Of a stretch of DNA of 7,058 nt, positions 1 to 5,142 are shown in pieces. The position numbers were made by a program, and so were the translations under genes. Position 1 is the first letter of the stretch; each line of letters opens with the position of its first letter. The notes beneath the pieces were generated by a model, which worked only from the letters and a program-made list of their open reading frames with translations, was not told the DNA's origin and did not search any database. Source of the stretch: JAHFUI01 sp041485905 (lineage in GTDB: Bacteria > Acidobacteriota > Vicinamibacteria > Vicinamibacterales > CAVVIG01); the NCBI GenBank assembly GCA_041485905.1, contig JBGPKK010000228.1, positions 1 to 7,058 on the forward strand, read 5' to 3'.

Positions 1-150
1 CGAAGAAAGGGCGTTGGGTCGCCTGGCGACTTCCGGAAACTTCCTCAGGATGTTTCTGTCAAACGTCGCGAGAGGGAGGTGCCGCTGCACGGCGAGCTCG
101 ACGAACAAGGTGTCGTAGACTGCGGCGCCAGAATTCACCGCCGTCGACAG
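1..150 (-). pseudogene. C-terminal fragment of a PIN-domain (VapC-like) ribonuclease toxin
   Basis: The minus strand reads an open frame containing GAAVYDTLFVELAVQRHLPL followed by ATFDRNILRKFPEV. This matches the end of PIN domains, where a 'YDaLYlaLA' helix and an 'L-T-x-D' strand carry the last two of four metal-binding acidic residues. Both Asp are present here (YD and TFD). The upstream half, which should hold the first Asp and the conserved Glu, is missing: the frame meets a stop at 196-198 and the residues before the match do not look PIN-like. A convincing DUF4440 gene occupies the region where the N-terminus would lie. The nearest possible start is GTG at 136-138, giving 46 codons to the window edge. 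The C-terminus continues past position 1. PIN toxins normally sit beside a VapB antitoxin; none is visible. I read it as a decayed toxin remnant; a diverged or mis-assembled gene is the alternative. Confidence 0.6.
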
Positions 151-163
151 TCGACAGTCGGCG
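143..163. repeat. Short tandem 7-bp repeat
   Basis: Two exact GTCGACA units (143-149, 150-156) are followed by a third, degenerate GTCGGCG unit (157-163). The block lies just where recognisable PIN-domain homology ends and upstream of the DUF4440 gene. The outer arms CCGTCG (141-146) and CGACGG (162-167) can also pair. The position suggests a slippage or junction scar, but random occurrence in GC-rich DNA is possible. Confidence 0.4.
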
Positions 164-209
164 ACGGTCGAGATCGGGTCCTTCTTTTTATTTGCTCAAG
201 GTGAAGCGT

Positions 210-668
210 ATGGCTTGCTGTAAAGCGCTGTTCTGCGTGCTCGCGGTGTTCTCGTCCGTCGCGGCGCCCCGTGTGCAATCCCAGAGCGTGAGATCGGACC
301 AGGACATCCTGATTCAACTCGAGCGGGATTGGGACGATGCGTTTCATCGCAGGGACGTCCGGTTCATCGAGACCGTCCTCGCCGACGAATTCATGGTGAC
401 CTACGCCGACGGCAGCCGCGCCGACAGGACCAAAGAGCTGGCGCTCGCGGCGGCATTCAACCAGCAGATCGATTCGCGGACGCTCGACGAATTCGCCGTG
501 AAAGTCTACGGCGACACCGCGGTCGTGTGGTTTACGCAACATCTGATCGGTCCCAGCCAGGGGCGTCCGCTGGCGCTCACCTTCCGGTACGTGGACATGT
601 TCGTGATGCGCGCGGGGCGGTGGCAGTGTGTGGCCAGCCAGAGCACGAAAGTCACCGCCTCGCCGTGA
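210..668 (+). CDS. Secreted DUF4440 / SnoaL-like (NTF2 fold) protein
   Basis: This is a 152-residue protein. Its N-terminus (ACCKALFCVLAVFSSVAA, then PRVQSQS) looks like a Sec signal peptide, so the mature protein is probably periplasmic or secreted. The mature part follows the DUF4440/SnoaL-like NTF2-fold plan: an opening helix (LERDWDDAFHRRD), a 'LADEFMVTYADGS' strand, a central 'VYGDTAVVWFTQHL' strand, and the diagnostic ending RYVDMFVMRAGRWQCVASQ. Such cone-shaped folds bind small ligands; many members have no known reaction, and none can be assigned here. ATG 210 is chosen because AAGGTG at 198-203 is well placed as a ribosome-binding site. The frame also allows GTG at 201, which would add M-K-R and give a more basic signal-peptide n-region, or TTG at 192. 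The acetyltransferase starts 13 bp after the stop, so this is probably the first gene of a three-gene unit. Confidence 0.85.
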   Translation: MACCKALFCVLAVFSSVAAPRVQSQSVRSDQDILIQLERDWDDAFHRRDVRFIETVLADEFMVTYADGSRADRTKELALAAAFNQQIDSRTLDEFAVKVYGDTAVVWFTQHLIGPSQGRPLALTFRYVDMFVMRAGRWQCVASQSTKVTASP

Positions 669-681
669 TGTGAACGGCCTT

Positions 682-1317
682 ATGGTGATCCGACTGGCGA
701 GTGAACGCGACGCCCCGGCGATAGCGGAGATTTATCGACCCGCGGTTGCATCCACGGCCATCTCGTTCGAGGTCGATCCTCCGGACGAACGAGAGATGCA
801 GCGGCGGATCGACGAGACGCTGGCCGGCTTTCCGTGGCTCGTGTGCGAAGATCGGCGACGCGTCATCGGCTACGCGTATGCCACACGGCATCGGGTTCGC
901 GCCGCGTATCAGTGGTCGGTCGACACCTCGGTGTACGTGCATCGAGCATTCCACCGGTGTGGTGTCGGTCGAGGACTGTATACGTCCCTGTTTCGAGTGC
1001 TTGCGGCGCAAGGGTACACCAACGCGTACGCGGGCATTACACTGCCCAATCTAGGCAGCGTCGGCTTTCATGAGGCCATCGGATTCCAGCCGGTTGGCGT
1101 GTACCGACAGGTCGGCTACAAACTCGGTGCGTGGCACGATGTCGGCTGGTGGCAGCTGACATTGCAGCCGCACGCCTCGACACCGCGGCCACCAGTGGAC
1201 CTGCGTCACGTGCGGGGCCAACCCTCGTGGAAGGGGATGCTGGAATCCGGACTCCCTTTCATCCGCCCACAGGACCGGTCAGCGTCGCGTTCCATTGGCG
1301 AAGAAGAAGACACATGA
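682..1317 (+). CDS. GNAT acetyltransferase, phosphinothricin N-acetyltransferase (PAT) type
   Basis: The 211-residue product has the GNAT fold and matches the PAT/methionine-sulfoximine acetyltransferase branch. These cytosolic enzymes transfer acetyl from acetyl-CoA to the amino group of amino-acid-like substrates. Landmarks: opening strand IRLASERDAPAIAEIY, 'ISFE' near residue 30, 'QWSVDTSVYVH' at 77-87, the acetyl-CoA loop HRCGVGRGLY at 91-100, 'LPNLGSVGFHEAIGF' at 121-135, and the family-typical end YKLGAWHDVGWWQ. His130 of HEAIGF, matching the catalytic His region of Bar/PAT, is retained. Residue 81 is Asp where Bar-type enzymes usually have Glu before 'STVYV'. The tail beyond residue 160 is Pro/Arg-rich and probably only partly structured. 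ATG 682 is preferred over an upstream in-frame ATG at 628 because the latter lies inside the preceding gene. No clear Shine-Dalgarno precedes it. Its stop overlaps the hydrolase start (ATGA). The natural substrate is unknown. Confidence 0.88.
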   Translation: MVIRLASERDAPAIAEIYRPAVASTAISFEVDPPDEREMQRRIDETLAGFPWLVCEDRRRVIGYAYATRHRVRAAYQWSVDTSVYVHRAFHRCGVGRGLYTSLFRVLAAQGYTNAYAGITLPNLGSVGFHEAIGFQPVGVYRQVGYKLGAWHDVGWWQLTLQPHASTPRPPVDLRHVRGQPSWKGMLESGLPFIRPQDRSASRSIGEEEDT

Positions 1318-2123
1318 TCTGTTCCGTCAAGGGCGCCGAGCTGTTCTACTCGACGCGCGGCAAGGGGCCGGCGTGCCTCGTTCTGAGCGCCATCGGTACG
1401 AAGCCGTACGAGCGGATGACGCCTCCACAACTCAGCGACCGCCTGAAGCTCGTCTACGTCGACATACGCGGAGGCGGGCAATCGACCGGCGACCCGGCGG
1501 ACCTCACCTTCGACGTGCTCGCTGACGATCTGGAGGCCATCCGCGGCGATCTCGGGGTCGAGCGGATCGCCGTCCTGGGGCACTCGGCCCTCGGCGCACT
1601 CGCGATCGAGTACGGCAGACGCTGCCCCGCAACCGTCTCGCATGTGATCGCGGTGGGCACGCCGCCCAGCAACAACATGACCCGGCTGTCGGCGAAAGCC
1701 GCGTCCTTTTTCGAGGAGGACGCGTCGGAGGATCGCAAGCGGGTCCTGCGAGAGAATCTCGCGAAGCTGCCGCCGGGCGCGTCCTTGAGTGAGACCATAT
1801 TCGCGCAGACCCCGATGCGTTTCTTCGACGCGCGTCTTGACGCCGCGCCACTGTTTGCGGAGTCGGACGTCAAGCCGCGGCTTCTCGGGCACCTCATGGG
1901 ACCGCTTCTCTCTTCATGGGACGTCACCGTGGACGCGAGCTCCTTGCGAGTGCCGATGTTCCTCGCTCATGGGCGGTACGACTATACGGTTCCCTACGTG
2001 ATGTGGGACAACATCGCGGCGACGCTTCCCAATACCACGATGCAGATCTTCGAGCAGAGCGGGCACCAGCCGTTCTTCGAGGAGCCCGATCGATTCGCCG
2101 CGGCCGTGACAGACTGGATGTGA
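1314..2123 (+). CDS. Alpha/beta hydrolase
   Basis: This 269-residue cytosolic protein has the full alpha/beta-hydrolase triad. The nucleophile elbow is GHSALG (Ser91), the acid is in AHGRYDYTVP (Asp223), and the histidine is in QSGHQPFFEEP (His251). The 'YVDIRGGGQSTG' segment at 48-59 is typical of the proline-iminopeptidase/haloperoxidase-like branch. It probably hydrolyses a small ester, amide or lactone; the substrate cannot be told. The usual HG-x-PG oxyanion-loop motif after strand 3 is replaced by 'LSAIGTKPYERM' (24-35). The cap region (about 120-200) is helical and rich in charged residues. ATG 1314 is chosen over earlier in-frame starts because it overlaps the acetyltransferase stop by 4 nt (ATGA) and begins directly with the first strand. 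This indicates translational coupling within the unit that starts at 210. An A-rich purine run (AAGAAGAAGA) just upstream may serve as a weak ribosome-binding site. Confidence 0.87.
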   Translation: MICSVKGAELFYSTRGKGPACLVLSAIGTKPYERMTPPQLSDRLKLVYVDIRGGGQSTGDPADLTFDVLADDLEAIRGDLGVERIAVLGHSALGALAIEYGRRCPATVSHVIAVGTPPSNNMTRLSAKAASFFEEDASEDRKRVLRENLAKLPPGASLSETIFAQTPMRFFDARLDAAPLFAESDVKPRLLGHLMGPLLSSWDVTVDASSLRVPMFLAHGRYDYTVPYVMWDNIAATLPNTTMQIFEQSGHQPFFEEPDRFAAAVTDWM

Positions 2124-2125
2124 TC

Positions 2126-2151
2126 GCCGGGCCTGACAAGGCCCGGCCTAC
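2126..2151 (-). repeat. REP-like palindrome, copy A (GTAG + 9/4/9 hairpin)
   Basis: Read on the minus strand this is GTAG, then a 9-nt arm GCCGGGCCT, loop TGTC, and the perfectly complementary arm AGGCCCGGC. A leading GTAG tetranucleotide beside a palindrome is the hallmark of REP elements. It starts 3 bp after the hydrolase stop, so it could also act as an RNA hairpin at the 3' end of that transcript, although no T-tract follows. Confidence 0.7.
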
Positions 2152-2162
2152 GTACGGAGGGG

Positions 2163-2181
2163 CGCACGCGGCCTGCGTGCG
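2163..2181. repeat. Central hairpin between two REP-like copies
   Basis: CGCACGC (2163-2169) pairs perfectly with GCGTGCG (2175-2181) around a 5-nt loop (GGCCT). It occupies the linker between the two oppositely oriented REP-like copies, giving three consecutive hairpins in about 80 bp. Confidence 0.5.
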
Positions 2182-2206
2182 TGGGGCGGACCCTATTGGG
2201 TCCGCC
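2181..2206 (+). repeat. REP-like palindrome, copy B (GTGG + 9/4/9 hairpin)
   Basis: On the plus strand this is GTGG followed by arm GGCGGACCC, loop TATT and complementary arm GGGTCCGCC. It differs from copy C at 3668-3693 by one base in the tetranucleotide and one in the loop; the stems are identical. It is inverted relative to copy A, with the tetranucleotides facing each other. It lies 25 bp upstream of the small ORF at 2232. Confidence 0.72.
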
Positions 2207-2208
2207 GT

Positions 2209-2222
2209 GTGATACCTATGCT
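2209..2222 (+). promoter_or_regulatory. Possible promoter -10 region
   Basis: GTGATA (2209-2214) begins 2 bp after REP copy B, and TATGCT (2217-2222) matches the sigma70 -10 consensus at 4 of 6 positions. Initiation about 7 nt downstream would give a nearly leaderless transcript for the ATG at 2232. No clear -35 element is visible. The same GTGATA follows REP copy C at 3701-3706, which is the main reason for reporting it. Confidence 0.25.
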
Positions 2223-2231
2223 GACTGCCAC

Positions 2232-2315
2232 ATGAAATCGCTCGCATGGATCGTCGCGCTGTTCATCGTTCTCGCCGGTCTTGCGGGCCTTGCCGCCCGC
2301 CGCCGCGCTGCCTGA
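2232..2315 (+). CDS. Possible 27-residue single-pass membrane peptide
   Basis: An ATG-to-TGA frame encodes 27 residues: a short start (MKSLAW), one continuous hydrophobic segment (IVALFIVLAGLAGLAA) and a basic end (RRRAA). The positive-inside rule predicts that the C-terminus faces the cytoplasm. It lies in the same direction as the glycosyltransferase, ending 27 bp before it, so it could be a small membrane partner or a leader peptide. No Shine-Dalgarno precedes it, but a possible -10 sits about 10 bp upstream, which would suit a leaderless start. I do not recognise the family. A short open frame of this length can arise by chance, but the clean hydrophobic-then-arginine pattern is unusual for noise. 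Confidence 0.35.
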   Translation: MKSLAWIVALFIVLAGLAGLAARRRAA

Positions 2316-2342
2316 CAGGCATCTGCTTCGGGCCGCTCACCG

Positions 2343-3068
2343 ATGATCTCCTTCGTCGTCCCGGCGTACAACGAGGAACGGCTGCTGGGTCGTACGCTGA
2401 CGGCCATTCATGCCGCTGCTCGGGAACTGGATCAGCCGTATGAGCTGATCGTGGTCGACGATGGCTCGACCGACGGCACGGCCGCGTCCGCCCATGCGCA
2501 CGGCGCGCAGGTCGTCTCAGTCCAGTTCCGACAGATTGGGCGCGCCCGGAATGCGGGCACACGTGCGGCAACCGGCAACACCCTCATCTTCGTCGACGCC
2601 GATACGATCGTGTCCGCCGCCACCGTGCGCGCGACGATCGCAGCGCTTGGGCAGGGCGCCGTTGGCGGAGGCGCCACGATCTATTTCGACGGTCGCCTTC
2701 CGTTCTGGGCGAGGCTGCTGTTCCCGATTGCCCGCGTCATCGTTCGCGTCGCCGGCCTCGCGTCCGGGTGCTACGTCTTTTGCTCGCGTGCCGCATTCGA
2801 CGCCGCCGGAGGTTTTGACGAGCGCTTCTATGTCGCGGAAGAGTGGGCCCTCAGTCGCGCGTTGCGCCGACTGGGGCGAGTGGTGATTCTGCGCGAGCCG
2901 GTGACGACCTCCGGCCGGAAGTTGCGCGCGTATTCGGGCTGGGAGGCTCTTCGAATCTGTGTCGATCTGGCGCGCCGCCCGAGGGCGTCGGTCCGCAGCC
3001 GCGATGGTCTGTCCCTGTGGTACGGCGATCGCCGTGAGGATCCGGAGCAACCCAACTCGCAGGGCTGA
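2343..3068 (+). CDS. Family 2 glycosyltransferase
   Basis: The 241-residue protein is a GT-A fold GT2 enzyme that would move a sugar from a nucleotide-sugar donor to a lipid, glycan or other acceptor. In order: N-terminal nucleotide-binding strand 'ISFVVPAYNEE' (2-12), 'ELIVVDDGSTDGT' (34-46), 'GRARNAGTRAATG' (66-78), the metal-binding DAD at 85-87, a receptor-face segment with 'GGFDERFYVAEEW' (156-168) that supplies the probable catalytic acidic residues, and a TSGRKLRAYSG stretch. A hydrophobic patch at about 119-141 (LPFWARLLFPIARVIV...) may contact the membrane; no clear multi-pass anchor exists, so it is probably soluble or peripheral. The ATG at 2343 begins directly with the first strand and has no strong ribosome-binding site. 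The gene is convergent with the TMEM175 gene, with only 15 bp between stops. There are no surrounding polysaccharide genes, so the acceptor is unknown. Confidence 0.9.
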   Translation: MISFVVPAYNEERLLGRTLTAIHAAARELDQPYELIVVDDGSTDGTAASAHAHGAQVVSVQFRQIGRARNAGTRAATGNTLIFVDADTIVSAATVRATIAALGQGAVGGGATIYFDGRLPFWARLLFPIARVIVRVAGLASGCYVFCSRAAFDAAGGFDERFYVAEEWALSRALRRLGRVVILREPVTTSGRKLRAYSGWEALRICVDLARRPRASVRSRDGLSLWYGDRREDPEQPNSQG

Positions 3069-3083
3069 AGCCCGGCGCCAGGC

Positions 3084-3656
3084 CTAGTGCAGCCGCGACT
3101 CGATCCGCCGATCGGGCACCAGCCACATGAGCGCCACGAACACGTAGACCCCGTCGGCGATCCACTGATTCACGAAGGCCAACGGGATTGCGGCCGCGTA
3201 CAACGCCGCCGACGCCTTGCCCTTCACATCGTTGCCCACTGCCGCCGCGAGTCTCGATCCCGGTCCCTGTTCGGCGACGATGGCGTGTTGCAGGATCGTG
3301 TAGGCGATGGCGGCCAGGAGCATGTTGCCGCCGTAGACCGCGGTCGGTAGCGGCGCGAAGTGGTTCTGTCCCATCCATCCGGTGACGAAGGGCACGAGCG
3401 ACAGCCAGAACAACAGGTGCAGATTTGCCCAGAGGATCCTGCCGTTGATCCGGTCGGCCGCCTGGAGCATGTGATGGTGATTGTTCCAGTAGATACCAAG
3501 ATAGATGAAGCTCAGGACGTAGGTCAGGAACGACGGCAGGAGCGGACGTAGCGCCTCCCAATCCGCGCCACGGGGAACCTTCAGTTCCAGGACCATGATC
3601 GTAATCAGGATGGCGACGACCCCGTCGCTGAACGCTTCAAGACGCCCTTTGTTCAT
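3084..3656 (-). CDS. TMEM175-family (DUF1211) potassium channel protein
   Basis: The 190-residue membrane protein carries the signature of prokaryotic TMEM175 channels in its first helix, R5-x3-F9-S10-D11, in 'RLEAFSDGVVAILITIMVLE'. Family members form tetrameric K+ channels with six helices per subunit and a pore lined by large hydrophobic residues of helix 1. Six hydrophobic stretches can be placed at about 9-25, 42-59, 76-95, 107-127, 150-164 and 168-181. Also typical are the 'YWNNHHHM' segment (56-63) after helix 2, 'WANLHLLFWLSLVPF' in helix 3, and the ending 'ALMWLVPDRRIE'. The length is usual for a single-repeat bacterial member. The start ATG (3654-3656) has no recognisable ribosome-binding site, and REP copy C lies 12 bp upstream. 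It faces away from the CMD gene and stands alone, so genome context gives no partner. The role is probably K+ conductance in the cytoplasmic membrane. Confidence 0.9.
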   Translation of the reverse strand: MNKGRLEAFSDGVVAILITIMVLELKVPRGADWEALRPLLPSFLTYVLSFIYLGIYWNNHHHMLQAADRINGRILWANLHLLFWLSLVPFVTGWMGQNHFAPLPTAVYGGNMLLAAIAYTILQHAIVAEQGPGSRLAAAVGNDVKGKASAALYAAAIPLAFVNQWIADGVYVFVALMWLVPDRRIESRLH

Positions 3657-3667
3657 AAGGGGTTCTC

Positions 3668-3693
3668 GGCGGACCCGATAGGGTCCGCCCTAC
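3668..3693 (-). repeat. REP-like palindrome, copy C (GTAG + 9/4/9 hairpin)
   Basis: On the minus strand this reads GTAG, arm GGCGGACCC, loop TATC and complementary arm GGGTCCGCC. It has the same 26-nt architecture as copies A and B and is nearly identical to B. It sits alone in the 109-bp spacer between the divergent TMEM175 and CMD genes, where transcripts of either gene might include or start near it. Confidence 0.72.
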
Positions 3694-3700
3694 CCGACGC

Positions 3701-3708
3701 GTGATAAT
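3701..3708 (+). promoter_or_regulatory. Possible -10 element for the 3766-7058 gene run
   Basis: GATAAT at 3703-3708 matches the sigma70 -10 consensus at 5 of 6 positions, in the divergent spacer about 58 bp upstream of the first start codon. Seventeen bases further upstream the sequence falls inside REP copy C and does not look like TTGACA, so a standard -35 is missing. The position fits a promoter for the six downstream genes, but the evidence is only the hexamer and the location. Confidence 0.35.
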
Positions 3709-3765
3709 CTCCTCTCACCATAGCGGGCTGACGCTGTCGCACTGCCGCACACGCCGAGGGAGACA

Positions 3766-4092
3766 ATGAGCGAACACTACCATGATGCCGCGGATCTGAA
3801 ACTGCTCAAGGAGATGCGCAAGCTCGCGCCGGCCGACTACGACGCCTGGTTCGGTCTCAACAGCATCGTCGGGCGGGACGGAGCCATTTCGAAGAAGTAC
3901 CGCGAGCTGATCGCGATCGCCGTGGCGTGCACCACTCAGTGCCCCTACTGTATCGAAGCGCACGCCAAGGGGGCGAAAGCGGCCGGGGCGAGCCGCGAGG
4001 AGATCGTCGAGGCGTCCCTCGTCGCCGCGGCGCTGCGCGCCGGAGGCGCCGCCACGCACGGCGCCTTGGCGCTCAAGTTCTTCGACCAGTGA
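3766..4092 (+). CDS. Carboxymuconolactone decarboxylase family protein, AhpD-like
   Basis: This is a small, all-helical 108-residue protein. It has the AhpD core motif E-x11-C-x2-C-x3-H with Glu47, Cys59, Cys62 and His66 (ACTTQCPYCIEAHAKGAKAA), which in AhpD gives disulfide-reductase and weak alkylhydroperoxidase activity. The presence of both cysteines argues for a redox role rather than true carboxymuconolactone decarboxylation. The family usually forms trimers or hexamers in the cytosol. The following 'GASREEIVEASLVAAALRAGG' region is also typical. The start is well supported: GAGGGAGA (3756-3763) lies just upstream of ATG 3766. It heads a run of six co-directional genes, and its stop overlaps the start of the methyltransferase (GTGA). 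Candidate roles are peroxide or organic radical detoxification; the physiological partner is not visible here. Confidence 0.9.
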   Translation: MSEHYHDAADLKLLKEMRKLAPADYDAWFGLNSIVGRDGAISKKYRELIAIAVACTTQCPYCIEAHAKGAKAAGASREEIVEASLVAAALRAGGAATHGALALKFFDQ

Positions 4093-4736
4093 AGACCGTA
4101 GATCTTCAGATCGCTTACTGGGATCGGATCGGGCCGACGAAAACATTTGCCCATCCCGTTGATCTCGAGCGGCTGAACGAGTACCTTGAGCCGGACGCTC
4201 GAATTCTCGATTTCGGGTGCGGCTATGGCCGCGTCCTCGGTCTCCTGTCTTCTCACGGGTATCACAACCTGCTCGGCGTCGATCCGGCCCCGGCGATGGT
4301 TGCCGCGGCGCGCGAGCGGTTTCCGACGATCGCATTCAATCACCTCGGCGACCCGCCGCACGTGGAGGTGCCGGACGCATCTGTGGACGCCGTGTTGCTG
4401 ATCAGCGTTCTGACGTGTGTGCCTGGCGATGATGCGCAGCGCGCGATCGTCGGAGAGGCGAGCCGCGTGCTCGGCGCCGGCGGCTTGCTCTACATCAGCG
4501 ACCTGTGGCTGCAGTCCGACGGTAGGAACGTCGAGCGCTACGAAGAGTGTCGCCCCAAGTACGGTGTCTACGGCGTCTTCGATCTGCCAGAAGGCGTCAC
4601 CGTACGGCACCACGACCGGCGTTGGATCGCAGAGCTGACCAGCGGATATGAACCGGTGGCGCTGAGTGAGATCCAGGTGCAAACCATGAACGGCCACGCG
4701 GCGACCGCCTTTCAGTGGTTCGGACGTAAACGTTAG
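4089..4736 (+). CDS. Class I SAM-dependent methyltransferase
   Basis: The 215-residue product has a Rossmann-type SAM-binding domain. Motif I is 'RILDFGCGYGRV' (38-49), the acidic end of strand 2 is 'LLGVDPAPAMVAAARERF' (Asp65), motif II/post-I is 'VDAVLLISVLTCVPGDDAQR', and motif III is 'VLGAGGLLYISDLWLQ'. The N-terminal 'YWDRIGPTKTFAHPVDL' and C-terminal 'VFDLPEGVTVRHHDRRW' plus 'QTMNGHAATAFQWFGRK' segments are characteristic of one uncharacterised methyltransferase subfamily and probably form the acceptor pocket. The substrate is unknown; a small molecule is more likely than DNA or RNA because no nucleic-acid motif is visible. GTG 4089 is chosen because it overlaps the CMD stop by 4 nt (GTGA) and begins where family similarity begins. 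An earlier in-frame ATG at 3927 would read through the CMD gene in another frame with an arginine-rich, low-complexity tail, which is not credible. Confidence 0.88.
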   Translation: MKTVDLQIAYWDRIGPTKTFAHPVDLERLNEYLEPDARILDFGCGYGRVLGLLSSHGYHNLLGVDPAPAMVAAARERFPTIAFNHLGDPPHVEVPDASVDAVLLISVLTCVPGDDAQRAIVGEASRVLGAGGLLYISDLWLQSDGRNVERYEECRPKYGVYGVFDLPEGVTVRHHDRRWIAELTSGYEPVALSEIQVQTMNGHAATAFQWFGRKR

Positions 4737-4754
4737 CGACACCCGGAGGTTCGC

Positions 4755-5141
4755 ATGGACTATCTGTTTCTGTTGGGTCGCATTCTTTACGGCGGGTTCT
4801 TCGTCAACGCAGGCATCAATCACTTCCGGCATCTGGGCATGCTGGCCGGGTTTGCCGGTTTCAAAGGAGTCCCAGCACCGAAAGCAGCCGTCGCCGGATC
4901 CGGCGTGCTGATCCTGCTGGGAGGCCTGAGCATCATGGTCGGCTTCCAGCCGGCGATTGGCGTCGTCTTCATCGCCTTGTTCCTGGTACCCGTGACGCTG
5001 ATGATGCACAGCTACTGGACCGACAGCGACGCGCAGATGAAACAGATGAACCGGGTGAATTTCGAGAAGAACGTCGCCCTGCTGGGCGCAGGATTGATGT
5101 TCCTGATCGTGCCGCAGCCGTGGCCGTTGTCGCTCGGCTGA
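4755..5141 (+). CDS. DoxX family membrane protein
   Basis: This 128-residue protein has four predicted membrane helices (about 4-22, 45-63, 67-84 and 106-119), the standard DoxX layout. 'GRILYGGFFVNAGINHF' (8-24) is the family's first-helix pattern; 'HSYW' (85-88) and 'NRVNFEKNVALLGAGLMF' (99-116) match the conserved third loop and fourth helix. DoxX proteins sit in the cytoplasmic membrane and are variously linked to quinone/thiol redox chemistry or oxidative-stress complexes; the exact activity of this one is not known. An ideal ribosome-binding site, GGAGG (4745-4749), precedes ATG 4755. The gene lies 18 bp after the methyltransferase and 1 bp before the next acetyltransferase. Co-location with an AhpD-like protein two genes upstream is compatible with a redox-stress function, but that is inference. 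Confidence 0.9.
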   Translation: MDYLFLLGRILYGGFFVNAGINHFRHLGMLAGFAGFKGVPAPKAAVAGSGVLILLGGLSIMVGFQPAIGVVFIALFLVPVTLMMHSYWTDSDAQMKQMNRVNFEKNVALLGAGLMFLIVPQPWPLSLG

Positions 5142-5142
5142 C

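Noticed and set aside
181..191. T-rich run as a terminator or promoter element upstream of the DUF4440 gene
   Set aside because: No GC hairpin immediately precedes it and no convincing -35/-10 pair can be aligned.
2126..2147. REP copy A as an intrinsic terminator of the hydrolase unit
   Set aside because: The hairpin is strong and correctly placed, but no T-rich run follows, and the GTAG edge plus related copies elsewhere point to a repeat element.
3062..3073. GGGC-TGAA-GCCC hairpin at the GT2 stop as a shared terminator for the convergent genes
   Set aside because: Only 4 bp of stem, no T-tract on either strand, and it overlaps coding sequence; too weak to call.
2851..3561. A 236-codon minus-strand frame overlapping the GT2 end and the TMEM175 gene
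   Set aside because: It reads the TMEM175 gene in a wrong frame, yielding an Arg/Gly/Pro-rich product, while the TMEM175 frame itself shows the FSD motif and helices.
3927..4088. N-terminal extension of the methyltransferase from ATG 3927
   Set aside because: The extra 54 residues are an Arg/Gly-rich misreading of the CMD gene; the family begins at GTG 4089.
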